A stretch of DNA of 64,000 nucleotides, taken from ECT2AJA-044 sp965262845 (GTDB taxonomy: Bacteria > Bacteroidota > Bacteroidia > Flavobacteriales > ECT2AJA-044). The notes under the pieces are model-generated. The model saw only the letters and a list, made by a program, of their open reading frames with translations. It made no database searches and was not told the DNA's origin. Position numbers and translations under genes: made by a program. This document shows, one piece after another, positions 1 to 9,055 of the stretch (the first letter of the stretch is position 1; the number at the start of each line of letters is the position of its first letter). The stretch is taken from the NCBI GenBank assembly GCA_965262845.1, contig CBDHFX010000001.1:310001-374000 (forward strand). The letters are read 5' to 3'.

Positions 1-2504
1 ATTGCCGCATACATATCGATCGCGCTTAATCCTTCTTCCTCTGCGCGCTCTCTGGTCATCTCACTACTGTAATAGCGATCAATGCGCAACCAGTGCATAT
101 CCCGTGAGCGACGAATTTCGTCCTTGCCGACCACCGGGATGTTGTTCTCAGCCTGACAGGCAACGACACAAGCTCCACATCCCAAACAACTGTTCAGGTC
201 AATGGACAAATTCCACCAGTGTCCGGTTGTTTTATCGAACTCCTCCCAAAGGTCTACCTGGGAAGCTGGTTTTACGCCTTCATGCGTTTCAAAAGTCAGT
301 TCAGCGTTTCCCGAAGCCGGATCCCTGATAAATTCCGCCAGGGTGGTTTCCTTCACGATGTGTCGTCCCATCATAGTATGCGCCAGCTGGGTGCAGGCGA
401 ATTCATGGGTTCCACTTACTTTCTCAATGACCACTCCTGTTTGCGCGGTCTGACTTCCCTTATACAGCGGGTAGGCATTTACTCCCACATCATTTCCAAC
501 AACCCCCGCGGCAGTCCGCCCATAACCCAGGGCAAGTCCTACCGAACCAGGTGCTTGTCCCGGTTGGATCATCACTGGTACCTTTTCGATGGTTACACCA
601 TTCACGGTTACATTGACCAGGCTTCCATTCAATGCCCCGTTCGACGTGTTTTCATTGATCAGTCCCATCCATTTCGCATCTGCCCGGGCTACGGTCAAAT
701 AGTTATCCCAGGAAGTACGGGTAATCGGGTCCGGCAATTCATGCAACCAGGGGTTATTTGCAGCGGTACCTGCCCCCATTCCGGTCTTGGTGTACAACTC
801 CAATTCCATTCCGGAGCTACTCTGCTGTGCGATTGCGCGGGCGGCACTAAGAACATCCGCCATGGCCGTTTCTCCCTCAGCCTCTTTTCCATCATGTGCC
901 GCCTGAGTCATGTAGTAGCCATCGTGCAGGCTCTGATCCCATGAACCAGCACCAGCGATCAGTACTGAGCTCTCCCAGTAACTCCGGATATAATCGTAAG
1001 CAGAACCCCTGTCCATCCAGGCAAGCAGGTTTTCCAACAAGCTGCGCGTATCGAACAGTTTCTGAATGGTTGGCTGAACCAGGGTGTAATAGCCCTCCAC
1101 CGGCATTGCATCGCCCCAGCTTTCGAGGTAGTGATTGGCGGGCAACAGATAGTTGGCCCGTTTGGCCGTTTCAGTCATGCGGTCATCCATCACAACCGTT
1201 GTTCCCACTTTTTTCATGGCCTCGGCGAACTCCGCTCCGGCAACATGCGTATAAACCGGATTTACTTCGCTCATCAGGAGCAGGCCCACTTTCCCGGCTT
1301 TCATGTCGGCCAGCAGCGTCGCAACATCCAGGTCATCTCCCCTTTTCGTAAGGTTTGCGTACTTAATATTCGCGGTGCTACCGTAGTTCCCAAGCATCTG
1401 GTTAATCGCAATGACCACCTTTTGCACGTTGGCGTCGTTAGATCCGGCCAACACCAAAGTCTTTCCGCGTGCAGCCCAAAGCTTGTCTGCCAAGGCTTTG
1501 AGGCTGGAGTCATACCTGGTTTTCTCATTGCCTGCGGCAAGATAACCTCCTTTGGATGCCAGGGCATTATAAAGCGAAAGGGCCACTTTACCCTGCTCAC
1601 TGGGCTTGATCATTATCCGCTTATCGGCATTGGCCCCCGTAATGGTCATATTGCTCTCGAACTGCCAGTGCTGTGACATTTTTCCGGTGCGCGGATCACG
1701 CATTTTCGCATAATCACCGGCATATCCAAAATTTAGGTGTCCGCCGAGAAAATCAGCTCCGACACCTACCACTAGCTCTGCTTTATCAAAATGGTACGAT
1801 GGAATGGCTCGTTTTCCAAAGACTTCATTGTGGGCATTGAGGATCCCGTTATACGAAATGGCATCGTAGCTGTAGTGACGGGTGGTTTCCTTGTTATTCG
1901 CCATGAACTCGGAAACAAGTGCATTCAGGGATGGGCCGGTTATGCTGTTGGTCAGGAATACGACCTGCTTGCCGGCAGCCAGGGAATCCGCGATTGCTCT
2001 CTTCAATTCGCCATCGGCTGCCGCCCAGGTGATTTCCATTCCGTTTTTCATCGGGGTTTTGGCCCGTGCGGTATCGTACAGAGAAAGAACACTCGCCTGA
2101 ACGCGGGCAGTCATCGCCCCGTTAAGGGGCGCATCGCTATTCGTTTCTATCTTGATCGGACGACCCTCGCGTGTTTTGACCAATACACTGGCGAAATCGT
2201 GTCCATCGCTAAAGGTAGAGGCGTAGTAATTGGCCACTCCCGGATTGATTTCCTCGGGCTTGACTACGTAAGGGATCACTTTTTGAACCGGCGTTTCACA
2301 TGCAGCCAAAGTTGCGGCAGCCGTGGAGAAGCCCATTAATTTTAAAAAGTCGCGACGAGAGGGTTTCATGCTGGCCACCTCGGAGTCACCCAAAAGATCG
2401 GTGATCGCCACCTCCTCCGGAAATTCGTTCCTGGCACGTTCCTGGACTGTTGCCTCATTGTGCAACTCTTCAATTCCTCTCCAGTATTTTTTCTTTGTTG
2501 CCAT
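1..2504 (-). CDS. actB: Alternative complex III subunit ActB (partial, C-terminus beyond window)
   Basis: This is the large iron-sulfur/molybdopterin-oxidoreductase-like subunit of alternative complex III, the quinol:electron-acceptor oxidoreductase that replaces cytochrome bc1 in many Bacteroidota. About 834 residues are visible from ATG at 2504. A twin-arginine motif (SRRDFLKLMGF, Arg50-Arg51) precedes a hydrophobic stretch ending in Ala-Ala-Cys69, so the protein is probably Tat-exported. A long molybdopterin-oxidoreductase-like region follows; in characterised ActB proteins this region carries no molybdenum cofactor. Near the window edge a ferredoxin-like cysteine cluster appears (CLGCGACVVAC), the start of the Fe-S domain. 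The gene begins 23 bp after actA, so the two are one operon; actC onwards should lie past position 1. No stop codon is in the window. Confidence 0.93.
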   Translation of the reverse strand, partial: MATKKKYWRGIEELHNEATVQERARNEFPEEVAITDLLGDSEVASMKPSRRDFLKLMGFSTAAATLAACETPVQKVIPYVVKPEEINPGVANYYASTFSDGHDFASVLVKTREGRPIKIETNSDAPLNGAMTARVQASVLSLYDTARAKTPMKNGMEITWAAADGELKRAIADSLAAGKQVVFLTNSITGPSLNALVSEFMANNKETTRHYSYDAISYNGILNAHNEVFGKRAIPSYHFDKAELVVGVGADFLGGHLNFGYAGDYAKMRDPRTGKMSQHWQFESNMTITGANADKRIMIKPSEQGKVALSLYNALASKGGYLAAGNEKTRYDSSLKALADKLWAARGKTLVLAGSNDANVQKVVIAINQMLGNYGSTANIKYANLTKRGDDLDVATLLADMKAGKVGLLLMSEVNPVYTHVAGAEFAEAMKKVGTTVVMDDRMTETAKRANYLLPANHYLESWGDAMPVEGYYTLVQPTIQKLFDTRSLLENLLAWMDRGSAYDYIRSYWESSVLIAGAGSWDQSLHDGYYMTQAAHDGKEAEGETAMADVLSAARAIAQQSSSGMELELYTKTGMGAGTAANNPWLHELPDPITRTSWDNYLTVARADAKWMGLINENTSNGALNGSLVNVTVNGVTIEKVPVMIQPGQAPGSVGLALGYGRTAAGVVGNDVGVNAYPLYKGSQTAQTGVVIEKVSGTHEFACTQLAHTMMGRHIVKETTLAEFIRDPASGNAELTFETHEGVKPASQVDLWEEFDKTTGHWWNLSIDLNSCLGCGACVVACQAENNIPVVGKDEIRRSRDMHWLRIDRYYSSEMTRERAEEEGLSAIDMYAA

Positions 2505-2527
2505 GCTCAGATCGGGATTACTACGGG

Positions 2528-3811
2528 TTAATAGTGGCACTTACCACACTCCAACCCACCGATTTTATCTACTGTGATCCTTCCCCCCTTATATTGTCCG
2601 GCGAGCTGCTTATGGAGCTTGTCGTAATATGGATTTTCTTCCATTTTAACTTCGGTTTTGCGGTGACAGTCGATACACCAGCCCATGGTCAGAGACGAGT
2701 ACTGGTATACTTCCTCCATTTCTTCGACAGGACCATGACAGGTTTGACATTCGACCTGACCGGCCACCACGTGCTGGCTGTGGTTAAAGTACGCCAGATC
2801 CGGCAGGTTGTGGACACGAATCCAGTCAATAGGTTTTTGCTCATATCCTTCAATGTAGGAGCTGGTGTTCCGGTCCCAGCCGATGGCTGCATAGATCTTT
2901 TCGATCTCCTTGGTTCCTTGTTCGCTTTGCCCCTCTGCAATGTACATATGACAGTTCATGCACACATTCGCTGAAGGAATCCCGGCCGATTTTGAATGGC
3001 GGGCACTGCTGTGGCAGTAGTTGCAATCCACTTCGTTTTGTCCGGCGTGGATCTCATGAGAAAAAGCGATTGGTTGCATGGGCTGATAATTCTGCTCTAC
3101 ACCAATCCCTTTCAGGAAGCCCCAGAGTCCGTGGAATATAAAGATCAACACCGTTACAACCGCTAATCCGACCAGTTTTTTGTTGGCCAAAAACATTTCT
3201 CCATAGATCCTGAGATCAAAGATCTGGTCAACGAATGAACGGGGCTCCATGCCTTTCATCACGAGGAGCAGGTTCTTGATACGGACCAGGATAAGGACGA
3301 TGATCGTGAGGAAAACGATCATTCCGGCCAATACAAGCACGGTGTCAATTGACCCTGTCGCATTATCTTCTGGTCCCGGGCCATTTCCATTTGGAGGGGT
3401 GGTTGGAACCTGTTTGGCAGCATATTGCTGATCAATGTAGGCGAGCAAGCCGCGTATGTCGTTATCAGAAAACTGCGGATAGGCCGGCATAGCCAAGCCA
3501 TTATACTCTTCGTAGATCGCAAGGGCCTGAGCATCTCCACTTTCGCGCAGCGTTTGGTTGTTGCGGATCCACGCGATCAACCAATCCTCGTCGTACTTTT
3601 CAGTAACCTGACCAAGGGCCGGTCCAATTAGTTTAGCATCTATTTTGTGGCATGCTGCACAGTTGTTCCACAATTTTTTTCCAACAGCAAGGTCCCCTTC
3701 AGCTGCTGCAGTGGAATCCTGGGCCATGGCCGTGGAAGAAACAAGTGAGAATGCTGCTACGGCCAGGAATGTTAATATTGCTCTAAATCCAGGAAGAAGG
3801 GTTTTTCTCAT
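2528..3811 (-). CDS. actA: Alternative complex III multiheme cytochrome c subunit ActA
   Basis: Membrane-anchored c-type cytochrome that opens the alternative complex III operon. Six CxxCH haem sites are visible: one in an N-terminal class I cytochrome c domain (CAACH) and five in the C-terminal ActA domain (CNYCH, CMNCH, CQTCH, CIDCH, CGKCH). A signal peptide ends near Ala-Met-Ala-Gln. Two membrane segments separate the monohaem and pentahaem domains. The frame is open to 3829, but a good -7 element at 3843-3850 would leave only about 8 nt of leader, so the second Met (3811, MRKTLL) is preferred. The pentahaem domain is the usual ActA; the fused monohaem domain is what I see here and may accept or pass electrons toward an oxidase. 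actB follows directly. Confidence 0.92.
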   Translation of the reverse strand: MRKTLLPGFRAILTFLAVAAFSLVSSTAMAQDSTAAAEGDLAVGKKLWNNCAACHKIDAKLIGPALGQVTEKYDEDWLIAWIRNNQTLRESGDAQALAIYEEYNGLAMPAYPQFSDNDIRGLLAYIDQQYAAKQVPTTPPNGNGPGPEDNATGSIDTVLVLAGMIVFLTIIVLILVRIKNLLLVMKGMEPRSFVDQIFDLRIYGEMFLANKKLVGLAVVTVLIFIFHGLWGFLKGIGVEQNYQPMQPIAFSHEIHAGQNEVDCNYCHSSARHSKSAGIPSANVCMNCHMYIAEGQSEQGTKEIEKIYAAIGWDRNTSSYIEGYEQKPIDWIRVHNLPDLAYFNHSQHVVAGQVECQTCHGPVEEMEEVYQYSSLTMGWCIDCHRKTEVKMEENPYYDKLHKQLAGQYKGGRITVDKIGGLECGKCHY

Positions 3812-3842
3812 GGCAATTACCACAGTCATTTCCGTTTCGGCG

Positions 3843-3850
3843 CAAAAGTA
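3843..3850 (-). promoter_or_regulatory. -7 element upstream of actA
   Basis: TACTTTTG on the minus strand matches the Bacteroidota -7 consensus TAnnTTTG. It would start transcription near 3837. No TTG was found at the -33 spacing, so the call rests on the -7 element and its position. Confidence 0.5.
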
Positions 3851-3962
3851 AGGACTAATGTATCATTAATGTGCGCCCGCTTATGTTTTAAGATAATTTG
3901 TATTCATTCTAAATAAATTCCGGGGTAAGAGCGAGACACGCTATTCCAACAAAGTATTCGGT

Positions 3963-3970
3963 TACATTTG
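3963..3970 (+). promoter_or_regulatory. -7 element upstream of the SPOR gene
   Basis: TACATTTG matches TAnnTTTG and lies 19 nt before the ATG at 3990. The -33 region is weak. It sits in the divergent spacer shared with actA. Confidence 0.45.
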
Positions 3971-3989
3971 CGAAAAAGATCATTACGAA

Positions 3990-4469
3990 ATGAACTTCCG
4001 GTTGTCTGTTGTGCATGTCTTGTTTTTTATCCTCCCGTCAGGGAGTTTTGGTCAGGATACCAGCTATGTGGATCCGGTTGATACCCTGGTTCCACAGGCC
4101 ATCTTTAATGGGTATCCGGTGAAGATGGCGCCGGGTCTGGTTGATCTGATCGATCGGGATATCAAGATCAAGGCCAAACGGCATTTGACGGACGGTTACA
4201 GGATACAGTTATATTACGGGCGCCGGGAACAGGCCATGAAATTAAAGGCGGAATATCAACAGCTACTCGGGACCGACCGTGTGTATGTCGAGTACGAGCA
4301 GCCTTATTTCAAGACCAGGATAGGGGACTTTCGGACCGGGCTTGAGGCTGAAAAATACCTCCGCTCCATGGGCGAGTACTGCAAGGGGTGTTTTGTGGTT
4401 CGGGATGAGATTGCATTCCCTCCTATTCAAGAACTTTCTTCACCTCAACTTCCTGATACGCCTCAATGA
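3990..4469 (+). CDS. SPOR-domain periplasmic/secreted protein
   Basis: A 159-residue protein with a cleavable signal peptide (residues 1 to about 22, ending SFGQD) and a C-terminal SPOR domain (about residues 64-145: YRIQLYYGRREQA, then RVYVEYEQPYFKTRIGDF). SPOR domains bind glycan strands denuded of stem peptides, typically at the septum, so a role at peptidoglycan is inferred. The fold pattern, with the YRIQL strand and the FKTRIGDF strand, is clear; no catalytic domain is present. The last 47 nt overlap the 3' end of infB on the other strand. Confidence 0.82.
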   Translation: MNFRLSVVHVLFFILPSGSFGQDTSYVDPVDTLVPQAIFNGYPVKMAPGLVDLIDRDIKIKAKRHLTDGYRIQLYYGRREQAMKLKAEYQQLLGTDRVYVEYEQPYFKTRIGDFRTGLEAEKYLRSMGEYCKGCFVVRDEIAFPPIQELSSPQLPDTPQ

Positions 4470-7101
4470 TATCTCCGGTTTTGACGTCATTGAAGTTTTC
4501 GATATTCAGACCACATTCAAATCCTTTTACAACTTCCCTGACATCTTCCTTGAAGCGCTTCAGGGATCCCAGTTTTCCAGTGTAGGCCACAACGCCATCG
4601 CGGATCACGCGCACGTCGTTGTTCCGGTTGATCTTGCCATCAAGCACCATACATCCGGCAACCGTTCCGACTTTGGATATCTTGAAAATCTCGCGGATCT
4701 CGAGGTTGGCCACTATTTCCTCTTTGAGGTCTGGTGACAACATTCCTTCCATGGCATCTTTGATTTCATTGATGGCATCATAGATGATGGAATACATCCG
4801 GATATCGATCTGTTCGGCTTCGGCCAATTTTCGTGCACCCATTGAAGGGCGCACCTGGAAGGCTACGATGATGGCGTCGGATGCCGAAGCCAGCAAGACA
4901 TCGGATTCAGTTACGGCGCCCACCGCCTTGTGGATAATGCTCACCTGAATTTTTTCGGTCGACAACTTCTCCAAACTGTCGCTCAGTGCCTCGATAGAAC
5001 CGTCCACATCGCCTTTCACGATAATGTTCAACTCCTGGAAGTCACCAATTGCCAAACGACGGCCAATCTCATCCAGGGTGATGTGTTTCTGTGTGCGCAT
5101 GCTCTGCTCACGCTGCAATTGCTGACGTTTGGTCGCGATATCTTTCGCCTCGCGCTCGTCTTCCATCACCTTGAACTTATCTCCTGCCTGGGGTGCACCG
5201 TCCAGCCCGAGGATCGATACCGGCGTTGACGGCCCTGCCTCTTCAACCAGGTTTTGACGCTCATCAAACATCGCTTTTACCTTACCGGAATATTGTCCGG
5301 CCAGGATGTAATCCCCAATCCGCAAGGTTCCGTTCTGCACCAAAATGGTTGTTGTATATCCACGCCCTTTGTCCAGGGTCGCCTCAACTACGGAGCCATT
5401 CGCGTTTCGTTTCGGGTTCGCTTTCAGGTCAAGCAATTCCGCTTCAAGCAACGTTTTCTCAAGCAATTCCCTGACGTTCAAGCCAGTCCTGGCAGATACT
5501 TCCTGACTTTGATATTTTCCTCCCCAGCTTTCAACGAGGAGGTTCATGCCGGCCAGCTGTTCCTTGATCTTCTCCGGATCCGCCTCGGGTTGATCCACTT
5601 TGTTCAGGGCGAACACGATCGGCACTCCGGCCGCCTGAGCATGGCTGATGGCCTCTTTTGTCTGAGGCATCACCGCATCGTCGGCAGCGATCACAATGAT
5701 CGCAATATCAGTTACTTGTGCACCCCGGGCACGCATGGCGGTAAAGGCCTCGTGGCCCGGTGTATCAATGAAGGTGATTCGCTGTCCGGTTTCAAGTGCT
5801 ACCGAATACGCTCCGATGTGCTGGGTAATTCCTCCCGACTCTCCGGCGATCACATTCGCATCGCGAATATGATCAAGCAACGACGTTTTACCATGGTCAA
5901 CATGTCCCATCACTGTCACGATCGGTGCACGGTTTTCGAGATCGGCCAGATCATCCTCCTCTTCCTGCACCGCCTCCTGCACATCGGCAGAAACGAACTC
6001 CACTTCATATCCGAATTCCTCGGCCACAATGCTCAAGGTCTCCGCATCCAACCGCTGGTTCATGGTTACCATGATCCCGAGCTCCATACAGGAAGCGATG
6101 ACCCTGGCCGTCGGCGCATCCATCATCGTCGCCAATTCCGCCACGGTCACAAATTCCGTCACCTTCAGCCTGGATACCTCCTCAACGCGTTTCATTTCCT
6201 CCATTTGCTCCCGTTCACGGCGTTCTTCACGCTTGTAGCGACGGTTCCTGGAGGCCTTGGATTTCCCCCGACTTACCAGTTTATCAAGGGTTTCCTTGAT
6301 TTGTTTTTGGATTTCCTCCTCGGTAGGCTCCTCTTTTTGGATGTTCTTACTTCCACGTTTCGTTAGCCGGGTATCACTGGCAATGCGCCTGCGGCGGCGT
6401 TTCCTACCCCCGTCCTCGTCTTTGGGCCCGCTCGAACTGGCTACTTTTTTCTTCTTCGGCTTAAATTGATTTAAGTCGATCGTTTTACCGACGAACTTAG
6501 GTCCATCAAGCCTCTTGTATTGCGTCTGGATCTTATCCAGGTCCCCTGTTGGATCTTCTTCTGTTTTTTCCGCAAACTCCTCCTTTTCTTCCTCTGCAGG
6601 CTCTTTAGCCATTACTCCTTGTTCCGCTTCCTTTACCGGCTCCTCATCTTTTGCCTCTTCCTGCTTCGCCGGCTCTTCCATCGGAACTTGCTCAGCTGAT
6701 TTCTCCATGGCCTCCACGGCCAGATTATCAACTTCGCCAGCCTTTTTCTTCCTCGCATCCCCGAGATCAATCTTTCCAACCGTTTTCAGCCCCGGCATAT
6801 CTGCCTTGGCATGGATCATTGTTTCCTTCAGTTGATCCTCCTCCCCTGCTTCTTCCTGTTCGGCCCGCAGGGCCTTTTTTTCCTCCTGCTTCCGGATAGA
6901 AATTGCCTCCGCCTTCAGCTTCCTGCTCTTGTCCTGATCAAACTCATCAACGAGCATCTCATAGATCTCCGCATCAATCTTCGTATTTGGACGGGCATTG
7001 ATCTCAATGCCGTTCTCCGCCAAAAACGTGACTGCCCGATCAAGGGAAATATTTAATTCCTTGATGACCTTATTTAACCGAACATTCTTCCCTTCAACCA
7101 T
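4423..7101 (-). CDS. infB: Translation initiation factor IF-2
   Basis: IF-2 is the GTPase that places fMet-tRNA on the 30S subunit and promotes 50S joining. The 892-residue protein has the expected order: an IF2_N domain at the start (NVRLNKVIKELN), a long charged linker rich in Glu and Lys (about 80-300), a second IF2_N segment, then the G domain with G1 GHVDHGKTS, G3 DTPGH and G4 NKVD, followed by the two beta-barrel domains and the IF2 C-terminal domain. The length and the acidic/basic linker are normal for Bacteroidota. It follows nusA with a 21-bp gap, so the two are co-transcribed. The 3' end overlaps the convergent SPOR gene. Confidence 0.97.
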   Translation of the reverse strand: MVEGKNVRLNKVIKELNISLDRAVTFLAENGIEINARPNTKIDAEIYEMLVDEFDQDKSRKLKAEAISIRKQEEKKALRAEQEEAGEEDQLKETMIHAKADMPGLKTVGKIDLGDARKKKAGEVDNLAVEAMEKSAEQVPMEEPAKQEEAKDEEPVKEAEQGVMAKEPAEEEKEEFAEKTEEDPTGDLDKIQTQYKRLDGPKFVGKTIDLNQFKPKKKKVASSSGPKDEDGGRKRRRRRIASDTRLTKRGSKNIQKEEPTEEEIQKQIKETLDKLVSRGKSKASRNRRYKREERREREQMEEMKRVEEVSRLKVTEFVTVAELATMMDAPTARVIASCMELGIMVTMNQRLDAETLSIVAEEFGYEVEFVSADVQEAVQEEEDDLADLENRAPIVTVMGHVDHGKTSLLDHIRDANVIAGESGGITQHIGAYSVALETGQRITFIDTPGHEAFTAMRARGAQVTDIAIIVIAADDAVMPQTKEAISHAQAAGVPIVFALNKVDQPEADPEKIKEQLAGMNLLVESWGGKYQSQEVSARTGLNVRELLEKTLLEAELLDLKANPKRNANGSVVEATLDKGRGYTTTILVQNGTLRIGDYILAGQYSGKVKAMFDERQNLVEEAGPSTPVSILGLDGAPQAGDKFKVMEDEREAKDIATKRQQLQREQSMRTQKHITLDEIGRRLAIGDFQELNIIVKGDVDGSIEALSDSLEKLSTEKIQVSIIHKAVGAVTESDVLLASASDAIIVAFQVRPSMGARKLAEAEQIDIRMYSIIYDAINEIKDAMEGMLSPDLKEEIVANLEIREIFKISKVGTVAGCMVLDGKINRNNDVRVIRDGVVAYTGKLGSLKRFKEDVREVVKGFECGLNIENFNDVKTGDIIEAYQEVEVKKVLE

Positions 7102-7122
7102 ATAGATTGCCTACCGTTTCCC

Positions 7123-8355
7123 TTATTCAAATTCTTCGCGCAGGATCTTTTGTACATCCTGTGCTGTTTCTTCCTCCAATTCAGTTCGTTTCACGATCTC
7201 CTCAACCGTCAGCCCGAGCACGCTCCGGGCCGTATCGCAACCGATGTTCTTCAGCTCTTCGAGTATCCAGGCCTCGATCTCGTCGCTAAACTCGATCAGT
7301 TCAACATCCTCATCTTCATCAATGTCGCGGTACACGTCGATCTCATATCCAGTCAGCTGACCGGCTAAGCGGATGTTGAAACCACCTTTACCGATGGCCA
7401 GGGATACCTGATCAGGCTTCAGGAATACCTCAGCACGCTTATTTTCCTCGTCAATGGTGATACTGGTGATCCTGGCCGGACTCAAGGCCCGGGTGATGAA
7501 CAGCTGGGTATTCGTGGTAAAATTGATCACGTCAATATTCTCATTACCCAATTCGCGCACGATCCCGTGAATACGGGACCCTTTCATTCCAACACATGCG
7601 CCTACCGGATCAATTCGGTCGTCATACGACTCCACCGCTACCTTCGCTTTTTCGCCCGGAACACGTACGCAACGCTGCACGGTAATGAGCCCATCGAATA
7701 CTTCCGGTATTTCCTGTTCGAACAGTTTTTCGAGGAATTTCGGAGAGGTGCGGCTCAATTTAATGATCGGCTTGTTTCCGCGCATCTCCACTTCGTGAAT
7801 AACGGCGCGAACCGTATCATCCTTACGCCAAAAATCACTTGGGATCTGTTGGTCCTTCGGCAAAATCAATTCATTCTGCTCATCGTCATATACGATCACC
7901 TCGCGGTGACGAATGTGGTGAACCTCTCCGCTGATGATCTCGCCCTTCAGGTCCTCGTAGCGCTTGAACAGGTTTCCGTTGTCGTGCTCGTAGATACGGG
8001 CGACTAAATTCTGGCGCAGGGCCAGGATGGCACGGCGACCGAAATGGATCAGCTTTACCTCTTCTGATACTTCCTCACCCACCTCGAAATCCTCTTCGAT
8101 CCTACGCGCATCGGAAAGTGCGATCTGCGCATTCTGGTTTGTGACTTCTCCGTCGGGTACCACCTCACGATTCCGCCAGATCTCCAGGTCCCCTTTATCC
8201 AGGTTCACGATGATGTCAAAGTTCTCATCTGAACCATATTGCTTCATCAGGGTCGCGCGGAACACTTCCTCCAAAATGCTCATCAAGGTCACGCGATCAA
8301 TCCTCTTATCGTCCCTAAACTCGGCAAATGATTCTATCAGCGCTAAATTTTCCAT
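7123..8355 (-). CDS. nusA: Transcription termination/antitermination factor NusA
   Basis: NusA binds RNA polymerase and modulates pausing, termination and antitermination. The 410-residue protein has the N-terminal RNAP-binding domain, an S1 domain (about 135-200), and the two KH domains (GACVGMKGSRIHGIVREL, then AIGKGGFNIRLAGQLTGY). A short acidic tail with a helix-hairpin-helix-like end follows; the duplicated acidic repeats of E. coli NusA are absent, as is usual in this phylum. It precedes infB. rimP, which commonly stands first in this operon, is not upstream here; instead a 255-nt leader with a terminator-like hairpin separates the promoter from the ATG. Confidence 0.96.
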   Translation of the reverse strand: MENLALIESFAEFRDDKRIDRVTLMSILEEVFRATLMKQYGSDENFDIIVNLDKGDLEIWRNREVVPDGEVTNQNAQIALSDARRIEEDFEVGEEVSEEVKLIHFGRRAILALRQNLVARIYEHDNGNLFKRYEDLKGEIISGEVHHIRHREVIVYDDEQNELILPKDQQIPSDFWRKDDTVRAVIHEVEMRGNKPIIKLSRTSPKFLEKLFEQEIPEVFDGLITVQRCVRVPGEKAKVAVESYDDRIDPVGACVGMKGSRIHGIVRELGNENIDVINFTTNTQLFITRALSPARITSITIDEENKRAEVFLKPDQVSLAIGKGGFNIRLAGQLTGYEIDVYRDIDEDEDVELIEFSDEIEAWILEELKNIGCDTARSVLGLTVEEIVKRTELEEETAQDVQKILREEFE

Positions 8356-8564
8356 TTCCTTCCTAATTAAAATGGGAGCTCCTCCCTGGCTTTGGTCACT
8401 TCACCCCATTTGTACTCACCCCTGCATTTCACAGTTTGCTTTTTCCTTTTGCATCCGGCGCTTTTCCCATAACTGCTTTCGCACCTTCATGGGAACAGAT
8501 TCTGCCCGATCTAACACTCTTCAGCACCCCCTTATTTTTTTCCGACATCAATTATGAACGACAC

Positions 8565-8591
8565 AAAAAGAGGGGACGTTGTGGTCCCCTC
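8565..8591 (-). terminator. Terminator-like hairpin in the nusA leader
   Basis: On the minus strand an 8-bp perfect stem (GAGGGGAC with GTCCCCTC, arms 8584-8591 and 8570-8577, 6-nt loop) is followed directly by five Ts (8569-8565). It lies about 20 nt after the predicted nusA start site and about 210 nt before nusA, so it should act within the leader as an attenuator rather than at the end of a gene. No minus-strand gene lies upstream that it could terminate. Confidence 0.6.
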
Positions 8592-8615
8592 ATCAATCCA
8601 TCTCTTATGCCGCCG

Positions 8616-8646
8616 CAAAGGTACAACAACCTATTCTTTTCTGCAA
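8616..8646 (-). promoter_or_regulatory. nusA-infB promoter
   Basis: On the minus strand TTG (8646-8644), a 20-bp spacer and TACCTTTG (8623-8616) match the Bacteroidota -33/-7 promoter. Transcription would begin near 8610. The region is shared with the divergent Rieske promoter. Confidence 0.65.
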
Positions 8647-8651
8647 CATAT

Positions 8652-8659
8652 TAGCTTTG
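8652..8659 (+). promoter_or_regulatory. -7 element upstream of the Rieske gene
   Basis: TAGCTTTG matches TAnnTTTG and lies 27 nt before the chosen ATG at 8687. It sits back-to-back with the nusA promoter, within about 40 bp. Confidence 0.5.
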
Positions 8660-8686
8660 CCAGGATTTCCCTTTAATTTCGGTCCG

Positions 8687-9055
8687 ATGAAACACGACGT
8701 CACCGACTGGATTCCCCTTGCGCCGGAAACGCAAGCCCAAATGGCAGCCTGCGCGGATGGGGCACTTCTTGCCGTGAGGCAAAAAAAGGCCGGGAAAGTA
8801 TTGCTGGCGAAATACCAGGGCACGTGGCACGCCCTGCGCAATCGCTGCCCTCATCAGGGTTTCGCCCTCACGGGCGGACGTGTAACCGGGGAGGGAGCGA
8901 TCGAATGCCCGGTCCATAAATTTCGGTTCGGACTGGTAAACGGGCGTGAACCGTCGGGGACCTGCGGGGCAGTGAAGATCTTTCCGTTACGGGAAGTCAA
9001 CGGACAACATGAAATCGGAATAAAGCAATCGAAATGGAAATTTTTAAGATCCTGA
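8687..9055 (+). CDS. Rieske [2Fe-2S] domain protein
   Basis: A 122-residue stand-alone Rieske protein of the ferredoxin/NirD-like type. Both cluster-binding boxes are present: CPHQG and CPVHKF, giving the C-x-H ... C-x2-H ligand set. No signal peptide or membrane anchor is seen, so it is probably cytoplasmic. The frame is open further upstream (to 8579), but the ATG at 8687 starts the conserved region and fits the -7 element at 8652. Its 3' end overlaps the antiporter gene by 22 bp, implying translational coupling. Its electron partner is unknown. Confidence 0.85.
   Translation: MKHDVTDWIPLAPETQAQMAACADGALLAVRQKKAGKVLLAKYQGTWHALRNRCPHQGFALTGGRVTGEGAIECPVHKFRFGLVNGREPSGTCGAVKIFPLREVNGQHEIGIKQSKWKFLRS

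Noticed and set aside
219..944. Plus-strand frame of 241 codons opposite actB
   Set aside because: Antisense to a clearly conserved gene; low-complexity translation without a recognisable domain.
5254..6366. Long plus-strand frame of 370 codons opposite infB
   Set aside because: It is a shadow of the infB coding strand: the translation is rich in His, Arg and Phe, matches no family and lacks a start context.
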